DNA of 64,000 bases from Nannocystis sp. RBIL2 (GTDB lineage Bacteria; Myxococcota_A; Polyangia; Nannocystales; Nannocystaceae). Positions 10,601-19,381 of the stretch are shown piece after piece. The notes below the pieces were generated by a model. The model saw only the letters and a list, made by a program, of their open reading frames with translations, searched no databases and was not told where the DNA came from. The DNA lies in the NCBI RefSeq assembly GCF_026626745.1, contig NZ_JAPNJW010000002.1, forward strand, positions 4,488,151-4,552,150, in the 5' to 3' direction. Made by a program: the position numbers and the translations under genes. Positions within the stretch are counted from its first letter, which is position 1. Every line of letters begins with the position of its first letter.

Positions 10601-13071
10601 AGCTTGTTCTGCAGCGCCTCCGTGGCCGAGACGATCGGCTGCAGGTGCAGGAACGCGGGCTCCCTGCGGGCGATCGCGGGGTCGACCAGACTGTGCTGGT
10701 GGAGCAGGCGGATGGCTGCCTCCCAGTAGCCCAGCATGAGCGCGTGGCGCAGCATCAGGTACAGCAACGCGGACGGCGCCGCGCCCTGGCCGAGGTCGTT
10801 GAGGCGGATCGCGTCGAACTTCGACTCGGCGAGCCATTCGATGTAGTTGTGCCCGTCCGGCGTGTACACGCGGATCGGCGCGGTCTCGGACAGCGGCACG
10901 TCGTCGACCACGGGCCCCTGGAGGAGCACGCTGCCCTCGAAGAAGTACTTATCGACGATCGGCGGGCGCGCGTTCGGATCGTTGAAGCCGAACGGGTTGC
11001 TCAGGAACGCCTTGTGGAGGTCGCCCGCGTCGTTCAGCGCGCTCCAGTTGCCCCCGCCGCATTGCCACTTCAGGCGCTCGAGGGCCATATCCAGGCTCTG
11101 CGCGTAGCGCTGGTGGTACTCCACCGAGCCGGGGTGCAGCCCGAGGATGTCGAGCAGGGTCTTGTGCGCATCCCCGGGGGCGCCCACGTGCGCGGCGGCC
11201 TGCGCCAGCGTGTCCCAGTGGACGTCCATCTTCGCCAGCACGCCGTGGAGCTTCACCAGGTAGCTCTGGGTCAGCGGGGCGGGCCCGTCGCCCGAGGGCT
11301 GGTACTGCGAGAAGGCCATCGCCGGCAAGATGCCGTACGGCTGCCGACCGACGCGCACCGCGGGGAGCGGCCCGCGGCCCGAGACGTGGCGGAGGAAGAA
11401 CCGCCGCGTGGCGTCGATGAGGCCGTCGGAGAACACCGGCGGCATCATCTCCTCCATGAAGTAGCCGAGCGTCGCGGTCCACAGGGCGGTGTTCATCGCC
11501 CGCGCCTCGGCCTGGTCGCGGCCATTCGCGTGCGGCACGCTCTTCAGGCCGGCGGTGGCGACGCCGAGGTACCGCGCCAGCCACTCGCCGTCGCTGCGCG
11601 CGAACGGGTCGGCGGTCTCGACGAACGCCTCCTTGCCTTTCAAGACCACGTCGAACGAGGCGTCGGCGTCGTCCGCCCAGGAGTAGGCCGCGCCGTCGCC
11701 CTCGGTGTTGTTGGTCGGGCTGCCCTGGGGGACGAGGCTGAGGCCGCGCTTGCTGTGGTGGTGATGTGCGAACAGGGTCTCGAGCAGCGTCTTGCCCTGC
11801 GCGTGATCGGCCGAGAAGCGCACGCCGAGCACGACCAGCCGCTCGAAGCCGTTCACGTCCTCGCCCAGCGAGGTGTCGAGGTCGACCTTGAACCCCATGC
11901 CGACGTCGACCGCGCGCTCGAAGTCCACCGTCCAGCGCAGATCCTCGTTGAGGACGAGCTCGTCCTGCTGGGCGTGGAGCTGCTCGGCCGACGGCAGCGA
12001 GCGATCGGGGCCGACGGCGAGGCCGTCGGCGACGACGTTGCCGACCACGCGCTTGACCTCCACGTCGTTGTTGTAGGCCATGAGGACGAACCGATCCGGT
12101 AGCGCCCAGGCCTTCGGCGCCTGCGACCACGACGTCTCGCGGGCGGCCGCGGGCGGCGCGAGCAGGAGCTTGGCGCACTTGACGTGGACGCTCGCGCGCG
12201 GCAGCTCTCCCGGCGGCTCCTGGGCGAGGTTCTCCGGCGCGAAGGACTTCAGGATCGTGTCGACCACCGTCGGGTCCTGGACGGCGCCGGCCAGCGCAGC
12301 GAGGGCCTGCGCCTGCATCGCGGCGTCGCCGTCGGCCTTCCAGAACGTCTCCCAGAAGGTGCAGGCGGCGGCCTCGTGGGTCGCGGGCAGCGTCACCGCG
12401 GGGAACACCACGAGCACCACGTCCTCGGGGTTCGCCTTCACGGGCTTCGCGGCCAGGTTCGTCGGCGCGTAGGTCTTCACGATCCACTCGGCGCGCCCGG
12501 AGCCGTGCGAGGCGACCAGGGCCCGCCAGGCCCCGCGCTCCTGCGCCTCGAAGCCGCCGGCCTGCCACATCTCGCTCCAGAACGCCCGCCCGCTGGCGAC
12601 CTCGGCCGCCGACAGCAGCTCCTCGAACGCGTCGATCTGGCACTCGTCGGGGTAGACGCGGACCCAGAGCTGCTTCTTGGTGACGTTATTGACGATCACC
12701 TCCTTGAAGCGCGTCTCGAGCCGCAGCGGGAACAGCAAGATCGGGTGGTCGTCGTCGAGCTGCTGGATCTCCGCCGCAGGATCCCAGTACGCGGCGAGCG
12801 TCTGCTGCAGCGAGGAGGCCACGCTCCGCAGATGCGCGAGCTGCACCCGGTTGGCGTCGATCTCGGTCTGGAGCACCGTCGCCTGCTGCTCGAGGGCGGC
12901 GTGCTGGGTCGCCCAGACCGGGTCATCGACGTCGCGGGACCGGCGAATCGCGGCGAGTCGGCGCTTGATCTCCTTGAGCTGCTCCCGCCGCGCCGCCTGC
13001 TGCGCGGCGAGCTGCGCATGCGCGGCGCGCCGGGCCGCGAGCTCGGCTCGAGTATCCTGGTAGGTAGTCAT
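7651..13071 (-). CDS. uncharacterised 1806-aa protein of the large operon
   Basis: The largest gene in the window. It begins 29 bases after the 964-aa gene. Residues 5-85 are Ala/Arg/Gln/Leu-rich and should form a coiled coil. Next come a beta-rich segment starting PILLFPLRLETRF (about residue 113) and a long mixed region with GRQPYGILPAM (about 580), GGYIHAPSINHAATAAIL (about 960) and LLGYRFERGLHDRHGL (about 1020). A His cluster (HHHH) lies near 435. The last 600 residues are Ala/Leu/Asp-rich helices ending in FNNNIYDQFGG. There is no signal peptide, transmembrane helix, Walker motif or protease motif. I recall similar giant conserved proteins in other bacteria without an assigned function. 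The size, coiled coil and partners suggest a scaffold in a multi-protein assembly, which is inference. Confidence 0.85.
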   Translation of the reverse strand: MTTYQDTRAELAARRAAHAQLAAQQAARREQLKEIKRRLAAIRRSRDVDDPVWATQHAALEQQATVLQTEIDANRVQLAHLRSVASSLQQTLAAYWDPAAEIQQLDDDHPILLFPLRLETRFKEVIVNNVTKKQLWVRVYPDECQIDAFEELLSAAEVASGRAFWSEMWQAGGFEAQERGAWRALVASHGSGRAEWIVKTYAPTNLAAKPVKANPEDVVLVVFPAVTLPATHEAAACTFWETFWKADGDAAMQAQALAALAGAVQDPTVVDTILKSFAPENLAQEPPGELPRASVHVKCAKLLLAPPAAARETSWSQAPKAWALPDRFVLMAYNNDVEVKRVVGNVVADGLAVGPDRSLPSAEQLHAQQDELVLNEDLRWTVDFERAVDVGMGFKVDLDTSLGEDVNGFERLVVLGVRFSADHAQGKTLLETLFAHHHHSKRGLSLVPQGSPTNNTEGDGAAYSWADDADASFDVVLKGKEAFVETADPFARSDGEWLARYLGVATAGLKSVPHANGRDQAEARAMNTALWTATLGYFMEEMMPPVFSDGLIDATRRFFLRHVSGRGPLPAVRVGRQPYGILPAMAFSQYQPSGDGPAPLTQSYLVKLHGVLAKMDVHWDTLAQAAAHVGAPGDAHKTLLDILGLHPGSVEYHQRYAQSLDMALERLKWQCGGGNWSALNDAGDLHKAFLSNPFGFNDPNARPPIVDKYFFEGSVLLQGPVVDDVPLSETAPIRVYTPDGHNYIEWLAESKFDAIRLNDLGQGAAPSALLYLMLRHALMLGYWEAAIRLLHQHSLVDPAIARREPAFLHLQPIVSATEALQNKLIQLYRVEKKVTGDDSPLVEFIERAYPEGAWGADLAAMLRALDVLKDTPTSRLERLLAEHVDCASYRLDAWKTGLAALRREQMLGQGQTGIYLGAYGWLEGVKPRAQQLAPATLTPDQSAIFAKPGQAPLVEDSGNGGYIHAPSINHAATAAILKNAYMVNASDASPEAQQRMAVNLSSERVRRALALLEGVRNGQSLAALLGYRFERGLHDRHGLAEVDQFIGSLRQQFPLVADKLNSTKSDGQQEIESLEARNVVDGLRLAEHVRASGKLYPNPSSPAETAINAEVDALLDLHDAVSDLLMAESVYQVVQGNFERSAANTAAFSKGKYPPEPEVVRTPRSGTTLTHRVVLHLDPAAAPPASPTPRAAAEAPLNAWLAARLPDPAVIACQVTYTGLSLLETHTIITLNDLGLSAIDLLHLDPDAEQAMTELDDRIEQFLRYHGAHPAYPIRIHYAQPVVDNATFFELAPLIASLRSLALKSRFLGPTDVGLPTETVAAGVTYEFAELAARINAAAAVLEARRTTLLALVADPADLDDYVHAVTDALLGAALHGVPNTGTGDIHSSVRAIFQAVIAKVGELVTRWDEKAFEYAAKLATFSPLATEEEQFAVLLAAEGTIASTTTVDLPAQPLDFKTAVEAKKALFDARLAAWKDLQTAGPTELVDYVAAVEAQALLAAQHDAAPLDIEDQKAAMIALRADLVARVEGLAEELATRIASATAGLAEAAAIDHAEGRVRRMLAAAGPVLGDEIKLLPRFTLSPVRGAELENSLAGAPALLDYLSTTRNRRFPVDDWLYGAARVRDKLLHWENAVTLAEAFTGDPVELTALQLPYRTDDHWLGLEIPHGYAPTGDRLLYTAHFAGPFHKAAPQCGLLIDEWTEVIPAKDQVTGVTFHFDRPRAAPPQAMLLVVPPVLTGTWHWEHVVGALHETLAAAKRRAVEPDKVGNLGYGQFLPATMMATTLYQVTIATNIAFNNNIYDQFGG

Positions 13072-13100
13072 ATGATTTCACTCGGGCTTGTTGTCGGTTG

Positions 13101-15995
13101 TCAGGGGAGCATGCGAGACGCATGCACTGCGACGAGCACGGGGACCTGATAGAGAATGTAGGCAAGCTCGGCGGAGTTCGTATTGGCGTCCCAGGACGCC
13201 TGGGCGTCCTCACCGCCGGGGTTGCCGAGCGCGATCGAGGTCTGGCTGAGATCGATCGAGGCTCCGGACGGCGTGCCCAGGTGGGCCCAGGCGAGGTCGT
13301 TCCAGGTCTGGGGCGGAGGCGGCGAGCCCTCCGCTTCGTCGAGGCCGAAGCGCGGCTCGCCCGGGCGCTCCTGGATGACGAAGAACCAGCCGGCGTCCCC
13401 CTGGAGCGGATCGGGGTCGCCCGCCGCGTCTGCGGCGGTGAGGTCGAACCCGAGGAAATAGATGTCCGGATCGACCTTGGCCTCGAACAGCGGGACCCGG
13501 ACGGCGCCGGGCGCCGGGTCGAGCCGGCGCTCGTACGCGCCGCCCGGTTTTTGGTGCCACACCGCCTTCTGCGCGTAGAGGACCGCGGTCGGGTAGCGCT
13601 TGAGCAGCTCGCCGCGGACGACGAGCACGATCTGGGCCGCGTCGCCGCCGGCCCCGCGGTGGTTGTGCTCGCCGAGCTCCGAGAGCTTCGACCACTGGTG
13701 GATCTTCGGGATGTCGCGGAGCGCCTCCCGCTCGGCCTCCTCGGCCGCGTCGGGCAAGACGCTGCCCGCGTCCCAGAACTGCCGGAAGTAGCTGCCGCGC
13801 TGGTCGCACGGGTACTCGCGCCACAGCAGCTCGCGGCCCATCTCGTGGTTGAGGCCGACCATGTAGGCCTCGACGAACTTCTGGTTGGTCTCCAGCAGCG
13901 TGAGGCTGTTCTGCGGGATCAGGTGGATCTGCGGCAGGAACAGCTCGGTGGACAGCTCGCTCAGCGGCTCGTACATCGGCAGGTCGAAGACCGGGTAGGC
14001 CATCACCGGCGCGAATGTCTCGACCATGTCGGCCTGCACCCACGCCGGGAGCTGCACGGTCTGCTGCGTCCGCTTGGGGATGGAGGTCGCGGGATCGAGG
14101 GCCTCCAGCGTGGACGCTACGACGCCGCCGAGGTCGAGCGGTGATTTCTCCGGGACCTTGAACTCGACCGACGTATACGTATAGACGTCGATCAGGGCCT
14201 GGCCGAATGCCTTGCGCGCGTCGGGCCCGCCCGGGTACTCCAGCGACGGCTCGATCTCCTCGATATCTTTCGGCGTCTGTCGTTCGTCGAGGGTCTCGAT
14301 CTGGGGCTTCGGCACATTCGCCGCATCGAGGTGGCCGGCGACGTCCGCGAGCGTGCCGGCGCCGTCCGGCCGGGGTTTCGCCGGCGCCGCCGGCATCGTC
14401 CCGGCGTTGATCGCCTCGACGATCGCGGACGCAGCGCTGCTGAGGCCGAGCCGCTTCATGATCGTCGCGCCGGGGCGGGTCAGCCGGCGGAATTGCGCGG
14501 AGGTGACCGCCGACGGCACGACGCTGTCCGCGACGCGCTTGTGCACGGTCAGCCCGGCGGAGAGGACGCGCCGATGGACCGGCGCGGTCAGCAGGAACGC
14601 GTCGGTCGTGGCGAGCGAGGCGATGTGCTTGTCGTAGAGGCACGTCGATACGCTCTTGGCGACCTGCGCCAGCCGGAGCTGGTTGTTGGCGGCGATGACC
14701 TCGCCGACCTGCTCCCAGGCGGCGGTCATGTAGTCTTCCTGGCCCTTCTGGATGACCCTGGTCCCGAGCCCGGCCGCGACGCGAAAGCGCGGATCGAGGT
14801 TGAGCTCGTGCAGCCAGTTCCTCGAGGTCGGGTCGGAAGTATTGTCCGGCTCGACGCGGCGGGCGAGCGCGTGCCAGCGGCCGTACAGCGGCGAGGTGAC
14901 GACCGGATCGCCGGCCGGCGCCTGTTGCTGGTACTCGTCGGCGAGGTTCAGCCGGGCTGCCAACGCCTCCTGGAACGGGTGCGGATACGGATGCGGCGTC
15001 TCGTCCCACTGGTCGTACGCGAGCACCTCGTTTTGGTCGGCGCCCGTGAGGCTGTCCAGGGGCACGCGCAGGGCGCCGCCGAGCTTGAGCACGCCCGCGA
15101 GCGCGTCCGGGAGGTCGATCGCGGGCAGGCCCGAGCCCGGATGATTCACGTCCATGTCGCGCACGCCGACGCGCTTGTCGACCGGCTGGGGCTGCAGCAG
15201 CTTGACCAGTTGCTCGAAGTCGCCGAGCGCCCCGGTGCGGAAGCGGAAGCGATGATAATAGGGGTAGTGATTCGGGATCTGGGATCGGCCCGGCGCCCAC
15301 GCCGACACGGTCGCCGCGCCTTCGACCACCAGCCCCAGCCCGGCGAGCCTCCCGATCTCGAACGCCGGGATCAGGAACGCGTGGTAGGTCGTGTCCGGCT
15401 CGAGGCGACGCGGGCACAAGATCCGCGAGTAGGCGCGATCGGGGTTGGCCTCGAGCGCCGCTTCGAGGCTGGCCTCGGGGACATCTTCGTTGACATGCAC
15501 GTGGGCCCACGCCCACAGCTGCGCGGCGGGCGGGAACACCTTGCTCAGGTCGGCGGCGGCGGTGAGCTCGATGAAGGGCAACGGCCGCCCCTGCATGTTC
15601 TTGCCGTCCTTGAACTCGTCCTCCGTCAGGGCCACGAGCGCGAGCCACGGCGAGAGCCGCTCCGGCGAGGCAGGCGCGGCCGGCGTGTAGCGCCACGGAA
15701 AGTCCTCGTCGTAGAACTCCACGTACGGCAGGTAATTGGGCTCGAAGCCGACCGTCCAGTGACGCGGCTCGACCTTGACGATCGCCTTCTTGTCGATGCC
15801 GACGATGTCACCCGGGCCGTAGAGGCCCACTTCCCTGGGGATCGTCTGTTGGACGGCGCCTCCCGGGCCGGTGCCGGTCGCCGTCAGTTCGACCTCGATC
15901 GTCGCGCGGGTGGCCCCGGAGACGGTCGTGATGCTGTTGGCGATCCCGGTCCGCAGCCAGGAAAGGAATGAATAGGTGGGGTCTTCCGCGCTCAC
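13101..15995 (-). CDS. uncharacterised 964-aa protein of the large operon
   Basis: The start at 15995 overlaps the stop of the 1129-aa gene by ATGA, so the two are translationally coupled. The protein has no signal peptide or membrane helix. It starts with a beta-rich domain (AIVKVEPRHWTVGFEPNYLP near 70, then SPWLALVALTEDEF near 115). A helical middle follows (VGEVIAANNQLRLAQVAKS near 425). A conspicuous segment NHEMGRELLWREYPCDQRGS lies near 713-732, followed by YFRQFWD. A beta-rich C-terminal part contains IVLVVRGELLKRYPTAVLYA and FFVIQERPGEPRFGLDE. The charged, conserved-looking middle segment could be an active or binding site, but I cannot match it to a known enzyme. The mix of beta domains suggests a structural component working with its neighbours. 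Confidence 0.82.
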   Translation of the reverse strand: MSAEDPTYSFLSWLRTGIANSITTVSGATRATIEVELTATGTGPGGAVQQTIPREVGLYGPGDIVGIDKKAIVKVEPRHWTVGFEPNYLPYVEFYDEDFPWRYTPAAPASPERLSPWLALVALTEDEFKDGKNMQGRPLPFIELTAAADLSKVFPPAAQLWAWAHVHVNEDVPEASLEAALEANPDRAYSRILCPRRLEPDTTYHAFLIPAFEIGRLAGLGLVVEGAATVSAWAPGRSQIPNHYPYYHRFRFRTGALGDFEQLVKLLQPQPVDKRVGVRDMDVNHPGSGLPAIDLPDALAGVLKLGGALRVPLDSLTGADQNEVLAYDQWDETPHPYPHPFQEALAARLNLADEYQQQAPAGDPVVTSPLYGRWHALARRVEPDNTSDPTSRNWLHELNLDPRFRVAAGLGTRVIQKGQEDYMTAAWEQVGEVIAANNQLRLAQVAKSVSTCLYDKHIASLATTDAFLLTAPVHRRVLSAGLTVHKRVADSVVPSAVTSAQFRRLTRPGATIMKRLGLSSAASAIVEAINAGTMPAAPAKPRPDGAGTLADVAGHLDAANVPKPQIETLDERQTPKDIEEIEPSLEYPGGPDARKAFGQALIDVYTYTSVEFKVPEKSPLDLGGVVASTLEALDPATSIPKRTQQTVQLPAWVQADMVETFAPVMAYPVFDLPMYEPLSELSTELFLPQIHLIPQNSLTLLETNQKFVEAYMVGLNHEMGRELLWREYPCDQRGSYFRQFWDAGSVLPDAAEEAEREALRDIPKIHQWSKLSELGEHNHRGAGGDAAQIVLVVRGELLKRYPTAVLYAQKAVWHQKPGGAYERRLDPAPGAVRVPLFEAKVDPDIYFLGFDLTAADAAGDPDPLQGDAGWFFVIQERPGEPRFGLDEAEGSPPPPQTWNDLAWAHLGTPSGASIDLSQTSIALGNPGGEDAQASWDANTNSAELAYILYQVPVLVAVHASRMLP

Positions 15996-18900
15996 GACGC
16001 TTTTACCTCGTAGTTGGGGATCACGTGCAACGAGCCCTTCAGCGCCGGGTCACCGGCGAGCGCCTGCTTCATGTGATCGTTGGCCATGGCGTGGCTGGTG
16101 AAGGAGGCCGCGCCGCCGTGCGGCGTGTTGTCCTGCGTGGACGCGACGGTGTACCCCTCCGCGGCCACCGCGACCTTCTCGGCGTGGGGCTGCATCTGGC
16201 TCTTCTTCCGGTGCGACAGCTGCGAGCGAGCGACCGACGCGCCGCCGAGGAGCGTATGGAACAGGGCCCCGGGGATCAGTTGCAAGGCGTTGTTCGGCGG
16301 CTTGGCCGGCGCCTTGTCGATGATCGTCGTCTCGTAGGCGATCGTGCGAACCGTCTTCTTGCCGGACTTGAGCGCGCCGTCGCCGATCTCGATGACCACG
16401 CCGCCGTTCATCGGTTCGTACGACGGGCGCGACAGCTTCTCGGCGTCGGTCATGGTCTGGAACTGACCGGGCGCGAATTGCTCGGTCACCGGCGACAGGC
16501 CGTGAACGGTCGAACCGGTGGTCGCCGCGGTGATCTCGACGCGGTGGACGTCCTCCGGCTGGCGGTTCCCCACCCTGTCCAGAGTGAAGCCGAGCGGGAC
16601 GGCGCGCTGGCTCATCACGAGCTTGCCCGCGGGGTGCAAGACCAGGGGGCCGGGCTCGAGCTTGCGCAGCGACACCAGCAGATTCTTCGATTTGGGCGCG
16701 AGCGCCCTCCAGTTGGCGTCCTTGCCGACCTCGCCCGCGAACAGCTGCATGACGTCGATGCCGGGCAGCGCGGTGTTCTTCTTCTCGCCCCAGGTCTCGT
16801 CGAAGTCGACCTCGATGTCCCAGAACAGGATCGAGACGCTGCCCCTGCCCTTGATCCGCCACGGCGACGGCCCCTCGAGCGAGGCCTTGAGGTGGATCGT
16901 CAAGACGTCGAAGCCGAACACCTCGAGGCAGAACCCGCCCGAGACCCCCGCGACGAAGTAGAACGGCGAGAACTGCAGCAGGACGTCGTAGCCGAGGTGG
17001 CCGGAGACGTTGAAGTCGTCGAAGCCGAAGAAGGCCTCGGAGCGCGAGCCGAACTGCACCGTGTTGGAGGTGATCGCGAAGTAGGACTCCATCCGGATCC
17101 GGGCCCAGGAGGTGTCCAGGATCGAATAGGTGATCCGTCGCAGCGACGGCAGCGCCAGCGGCGGCGGCTCGTAGGTCGGATGGAACCCGCCCACCGACAG
17201 GAGGAACTGCGGGTTGTCCCCCCACGTCAGGCGCACGGCCATGTCGCCCTCGAGCGTGATGAACAGGATCCTCGACTCGTAAAGGCTCGCGTCGAAGGCG
17301 AACATCTTCTTGTCGAAGTCGAGCGTGCCGATGAAGGCGACCTTGATGACGATCAGCGCCGCGGCCTCGTCCGGCAGGTTGAGCGCGAGGATGCCGGCGA
17401 TGGCGACGTTGCCCGGGATCTCGATGAAGAGCCCGAGCGTGAGCGTGATCAGCGTGGGCGTGCCCCAGCCGATCTTCGCCATCGGCCCGACGACGAACTT
17501 GCCGTCGTGCGCGGGGAAGAAGGACTTGAGGTCGCTGATGATCTTCGGCGCGTTCTTGACGACGTCCTTGGGGAACAGCACGCTGTTGATCGCGCCGGTG
17601 CGGATCCCGCCGCGCAACGCGTCGAGCATCATTCGGCGGTTGTAGCCGAACAGACCGCCCACGCCGTTCAAGGTGAAGCCGAAGCCGAGCTGGATCGGGG
17701 TGAACTCGGCGCTGATCAGGATCAGCAGCGAGAACCCCTTCGAGCCGTCCGGCATCTTGGTGGTGATGAGCCCGACCGCCTTCACGGTCACGAGCTCGAG
17801 CACCGCGATCTCGAGGGCTCCGGCGTACTCCTCGCGGTCGAAGTCGAAGAACAGGTAGCCGCCGCCCTTGGCGACGCCGGCGTCGAGGCTGAGGCCGACG
17901 CCCTTCGGCGGCTTGAAGCCGAGTGAGAGGTCCAGCGGCCCGGCGTTGCCGCTGCGGTCGTCCTTGAGCGACAGATCGATCTTCAGCCCGATGTCCTCGA
18001 CGACCGCCTCGAGCGGCCCGAGCGCGGCCTTGATGTCGGCGCCGATGCTCGTCGGGAATTGGTTGCCCTTGACGCCGACCGAGAAGGTGAGAGCATCCAG
18101 CTCGACCGGCCCGAGCGCGAGGTGCAGCGGGAGCTTGATCTCGAGCGCGCTGCTACCAGTGAAGGTGATGCCGTGCTTGGACGAGGCGGTGAAGCCGAGG
18201 TCGAACTGCGACTCGACGTGGACGCCGGACAAGATCTTGCCCAAAAACCCGTCGGCCTGGTCGAGCGCGATCACCAGCTCGCCGCCGGCGAGGCCGCCGC
18301 CGACGTGGAGCTCGCCGCTCGCCTCGCTGGTCCCGGCGTCCCACTCGAACTCGGCGCCGGCGGTGAACTCGAATCGACGCAGGGTGAGGCGGCTCCCGCC
18401 CGGCTGGCCGAGCAGGACGTACGGCTCGGCGGCCTGGGTCCGATCGGCGGCGATCTTCAGCTCGATCGCACCATCGTAAGTCCCGGGCGCCGGCGGCACG
18501 ATGCGGACGCCGTCGTCAGGGGTGAGCACGAGCTCGGTCAGGTTCGGCAGAGACAGGTCGACGGCGAGCCGGGCGCTCCAGTCCTCGCTGCTCCACACGT
18601 GCTCCGCGGCGGCCTGGTCGGCCTTCAGACGAATCGCAAGCCCTTCCTTGGCGCCGGCGGCGACCGGCTCGAGCTCGAAGTCGACGACGTCGAGCTTGGG
18701 GACCGGACCGCTGGTGTCGAGCAGCACCGGGGCGCCGCGCGAGGCGAGGAGGCGCTCGAGGTGCTCGAGCAGCTTGGAGTGATTGAAGGTCGGATTGCCC
18801 CAGCCGTACAGGGTCTTCAAAACATTCGCCGGCGACTTGAGCCATTGACCCAAGCGTTCGAGCTTGAAGGTCGACGTCTCGTACGGGACGTCGAGGGGGT

Positions 18901-19381
18901 CCGGCGATCCTCCGTTGTGCTGTTGCCGCTCGAGGATGCCGAGCAGCTCCAGGGTCTCGTTGACCCCGCGGAACTGGTGGAGGTACTCGACGATCGCATA
19001 GTTGAACATGCGCTCGGGGAGCTTGGCGAGGGTGGGCGGGTCGACGTCGAGCCCTTGCAGCGAGTCGAGGGCTTCGAGGGCCGCGATCACGTCCGCGAGC
19101 TTGGCGATCAGCCCAAGGCCGGCGGACATGGTCTTGCCCACGTCCTCGTCCTCGATGGCGTCGCTGAGCTCCGCCGCGCGCTGGACGGCGTCGCGTAGGC
19201 CGCCGATCAGCGACTTGAGCGGACCCTGCAGCAGGGCGCTCTCCTGCGCACCGGTGATCGGGATCTCGAGCGCGGCGAACAGCGTGCGCGCGTGCCCGGG
19301 CGCCAGTTGGCGCGTGAGCCTGTCGAGCGCCTCAGTGATCGCCACGAGCACGAGCTCGAGGGTGCCGTCTGCGTTGCTCAC
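15992..19381 (-). CDS. DUF6603-like large protein (1129 aa)
   Basis: It overlaps the upstream protease gene and the downstream 964-aa gene by four bases each (ATGA), a strong sign of one translational unit. Residues 1-160 are helical. From about 170 to 870 the protein is a long series of amphipathic beta strands rich in Gly, Leu and Phe. The segment from GLFGYNRRMMLDALRGG (about 578) through FVVGPMAKIGWGTP, LLSVGGFHPTYEPPP and SNTVQFGSRSEAFFG to VDFDETWG (about 862) matches my memory of the DUF6603 family, whose function is unknown. The repeated amphipathic strands resemble a beta-barrel or solenoid, and the lack of a signal peptide argues against an ordinary porin. The C-terminal 250 residues are less ordered. 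Family assignment is from memory and not confirmed. Confidence 0.8.
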   Translation of the reverse strand: MSNADGTLELVLVAITEALDRLTRQLAPGHARTLFAALEIPITGAQESALLQGPLKSLIGGLRDAVQRAAELSDAIEDEDVGKTMSAGLGLIAKLADVIAALEALDSLQGLDVDPPTLAKLPERMFNYAIVEYLHQFRGVNETLELLGILERQQHNGGSPDPLDVPYETSTFKLERLGQWLKSPANVLKTLYGWGNPTFNHSKLLEHLERLLASRGAPVLLDTSGPVPKLDVVDFELEPVAAGAKEGLAIRLKADQAAAEHVWSSEDWSARLAVDLSLPNLTELVLTPDDGVRIVPPAPGTYDGAIELKIAADRTQAAEPYVLLGQPGGSRLTLRRFEFTAGAEFEWDAGTSEASGELHVGGGLAGGELVIALDQADGFLGKILSGVHVESQFDLGFTASSKHGITFTGSSALEIKLPLHLALGPVELDALTFSVGVKGNQFPTSIGADIKAALGPLEAVVEDIGLKIDLSLKDDRSGNAGPLDLSLGFKPPKGVGLSLDAGVAKGGGYLFFDFDREEYAGALEIAVLELVTVKAVGLITTKMPDGSKGFSLLILISAEFTPIQLGFGFTLNGVGGLFGYNRRMMLDALRGGIRTGAINSVLFPKDVVKNAPKIISDLKSFFPAHDGKFVVGPMAKIGWGTPTLITLTLGLFIEIPGNVAIAGILALNLPDEAAALIVIKVAFIGTLDFDKKMFAFDASLYESRILFITLEGDMAVRLTWGDNPQFLLSVGGFHPTYEPPPLALPSLRRITYSILDTSWARIRMESYFAITSNTVQFGSRSEAFFGFDDFNVSGHLGYDVLLQFSPFYFVAGVSGGFCLEVFGFDVLTIHLKASLEGPSPWRIKGRGSVSILFWDIEVDFDETWGEKKNTALPGIDVMQLFAGEVGKDANWRALAPKSKNLLVSLRKLEPGPLVLHPAGKLVMSQRAVPLGFTLDRVGNRQPEDVHRVEITAATTGSTVHGLSPVTEQFAPGQFQTMTDAEKLSRPSYEPMNGGVVIEIGDGALKSGKKTVRTIAYETTIIDKAPAKPPNNALQLIPGALFHTLLGGASVARSQLSHRKKSQMQPHAEKVAVAAEGYTVASTQDNTPHGGAASFTSHAMANDHMKQALAGDPALKGSLHVIPNYEVKAS

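Noticed and set aside
7285..12102. 1605-codon open frame on the plus strand
   Set aside because: It runs antisense through the 1806-aa and 618-aa genes of the operon. High GC at third positions removes stops on the opposite strand. The translation is Arg/Val/Gly/Leu-rich without domains.
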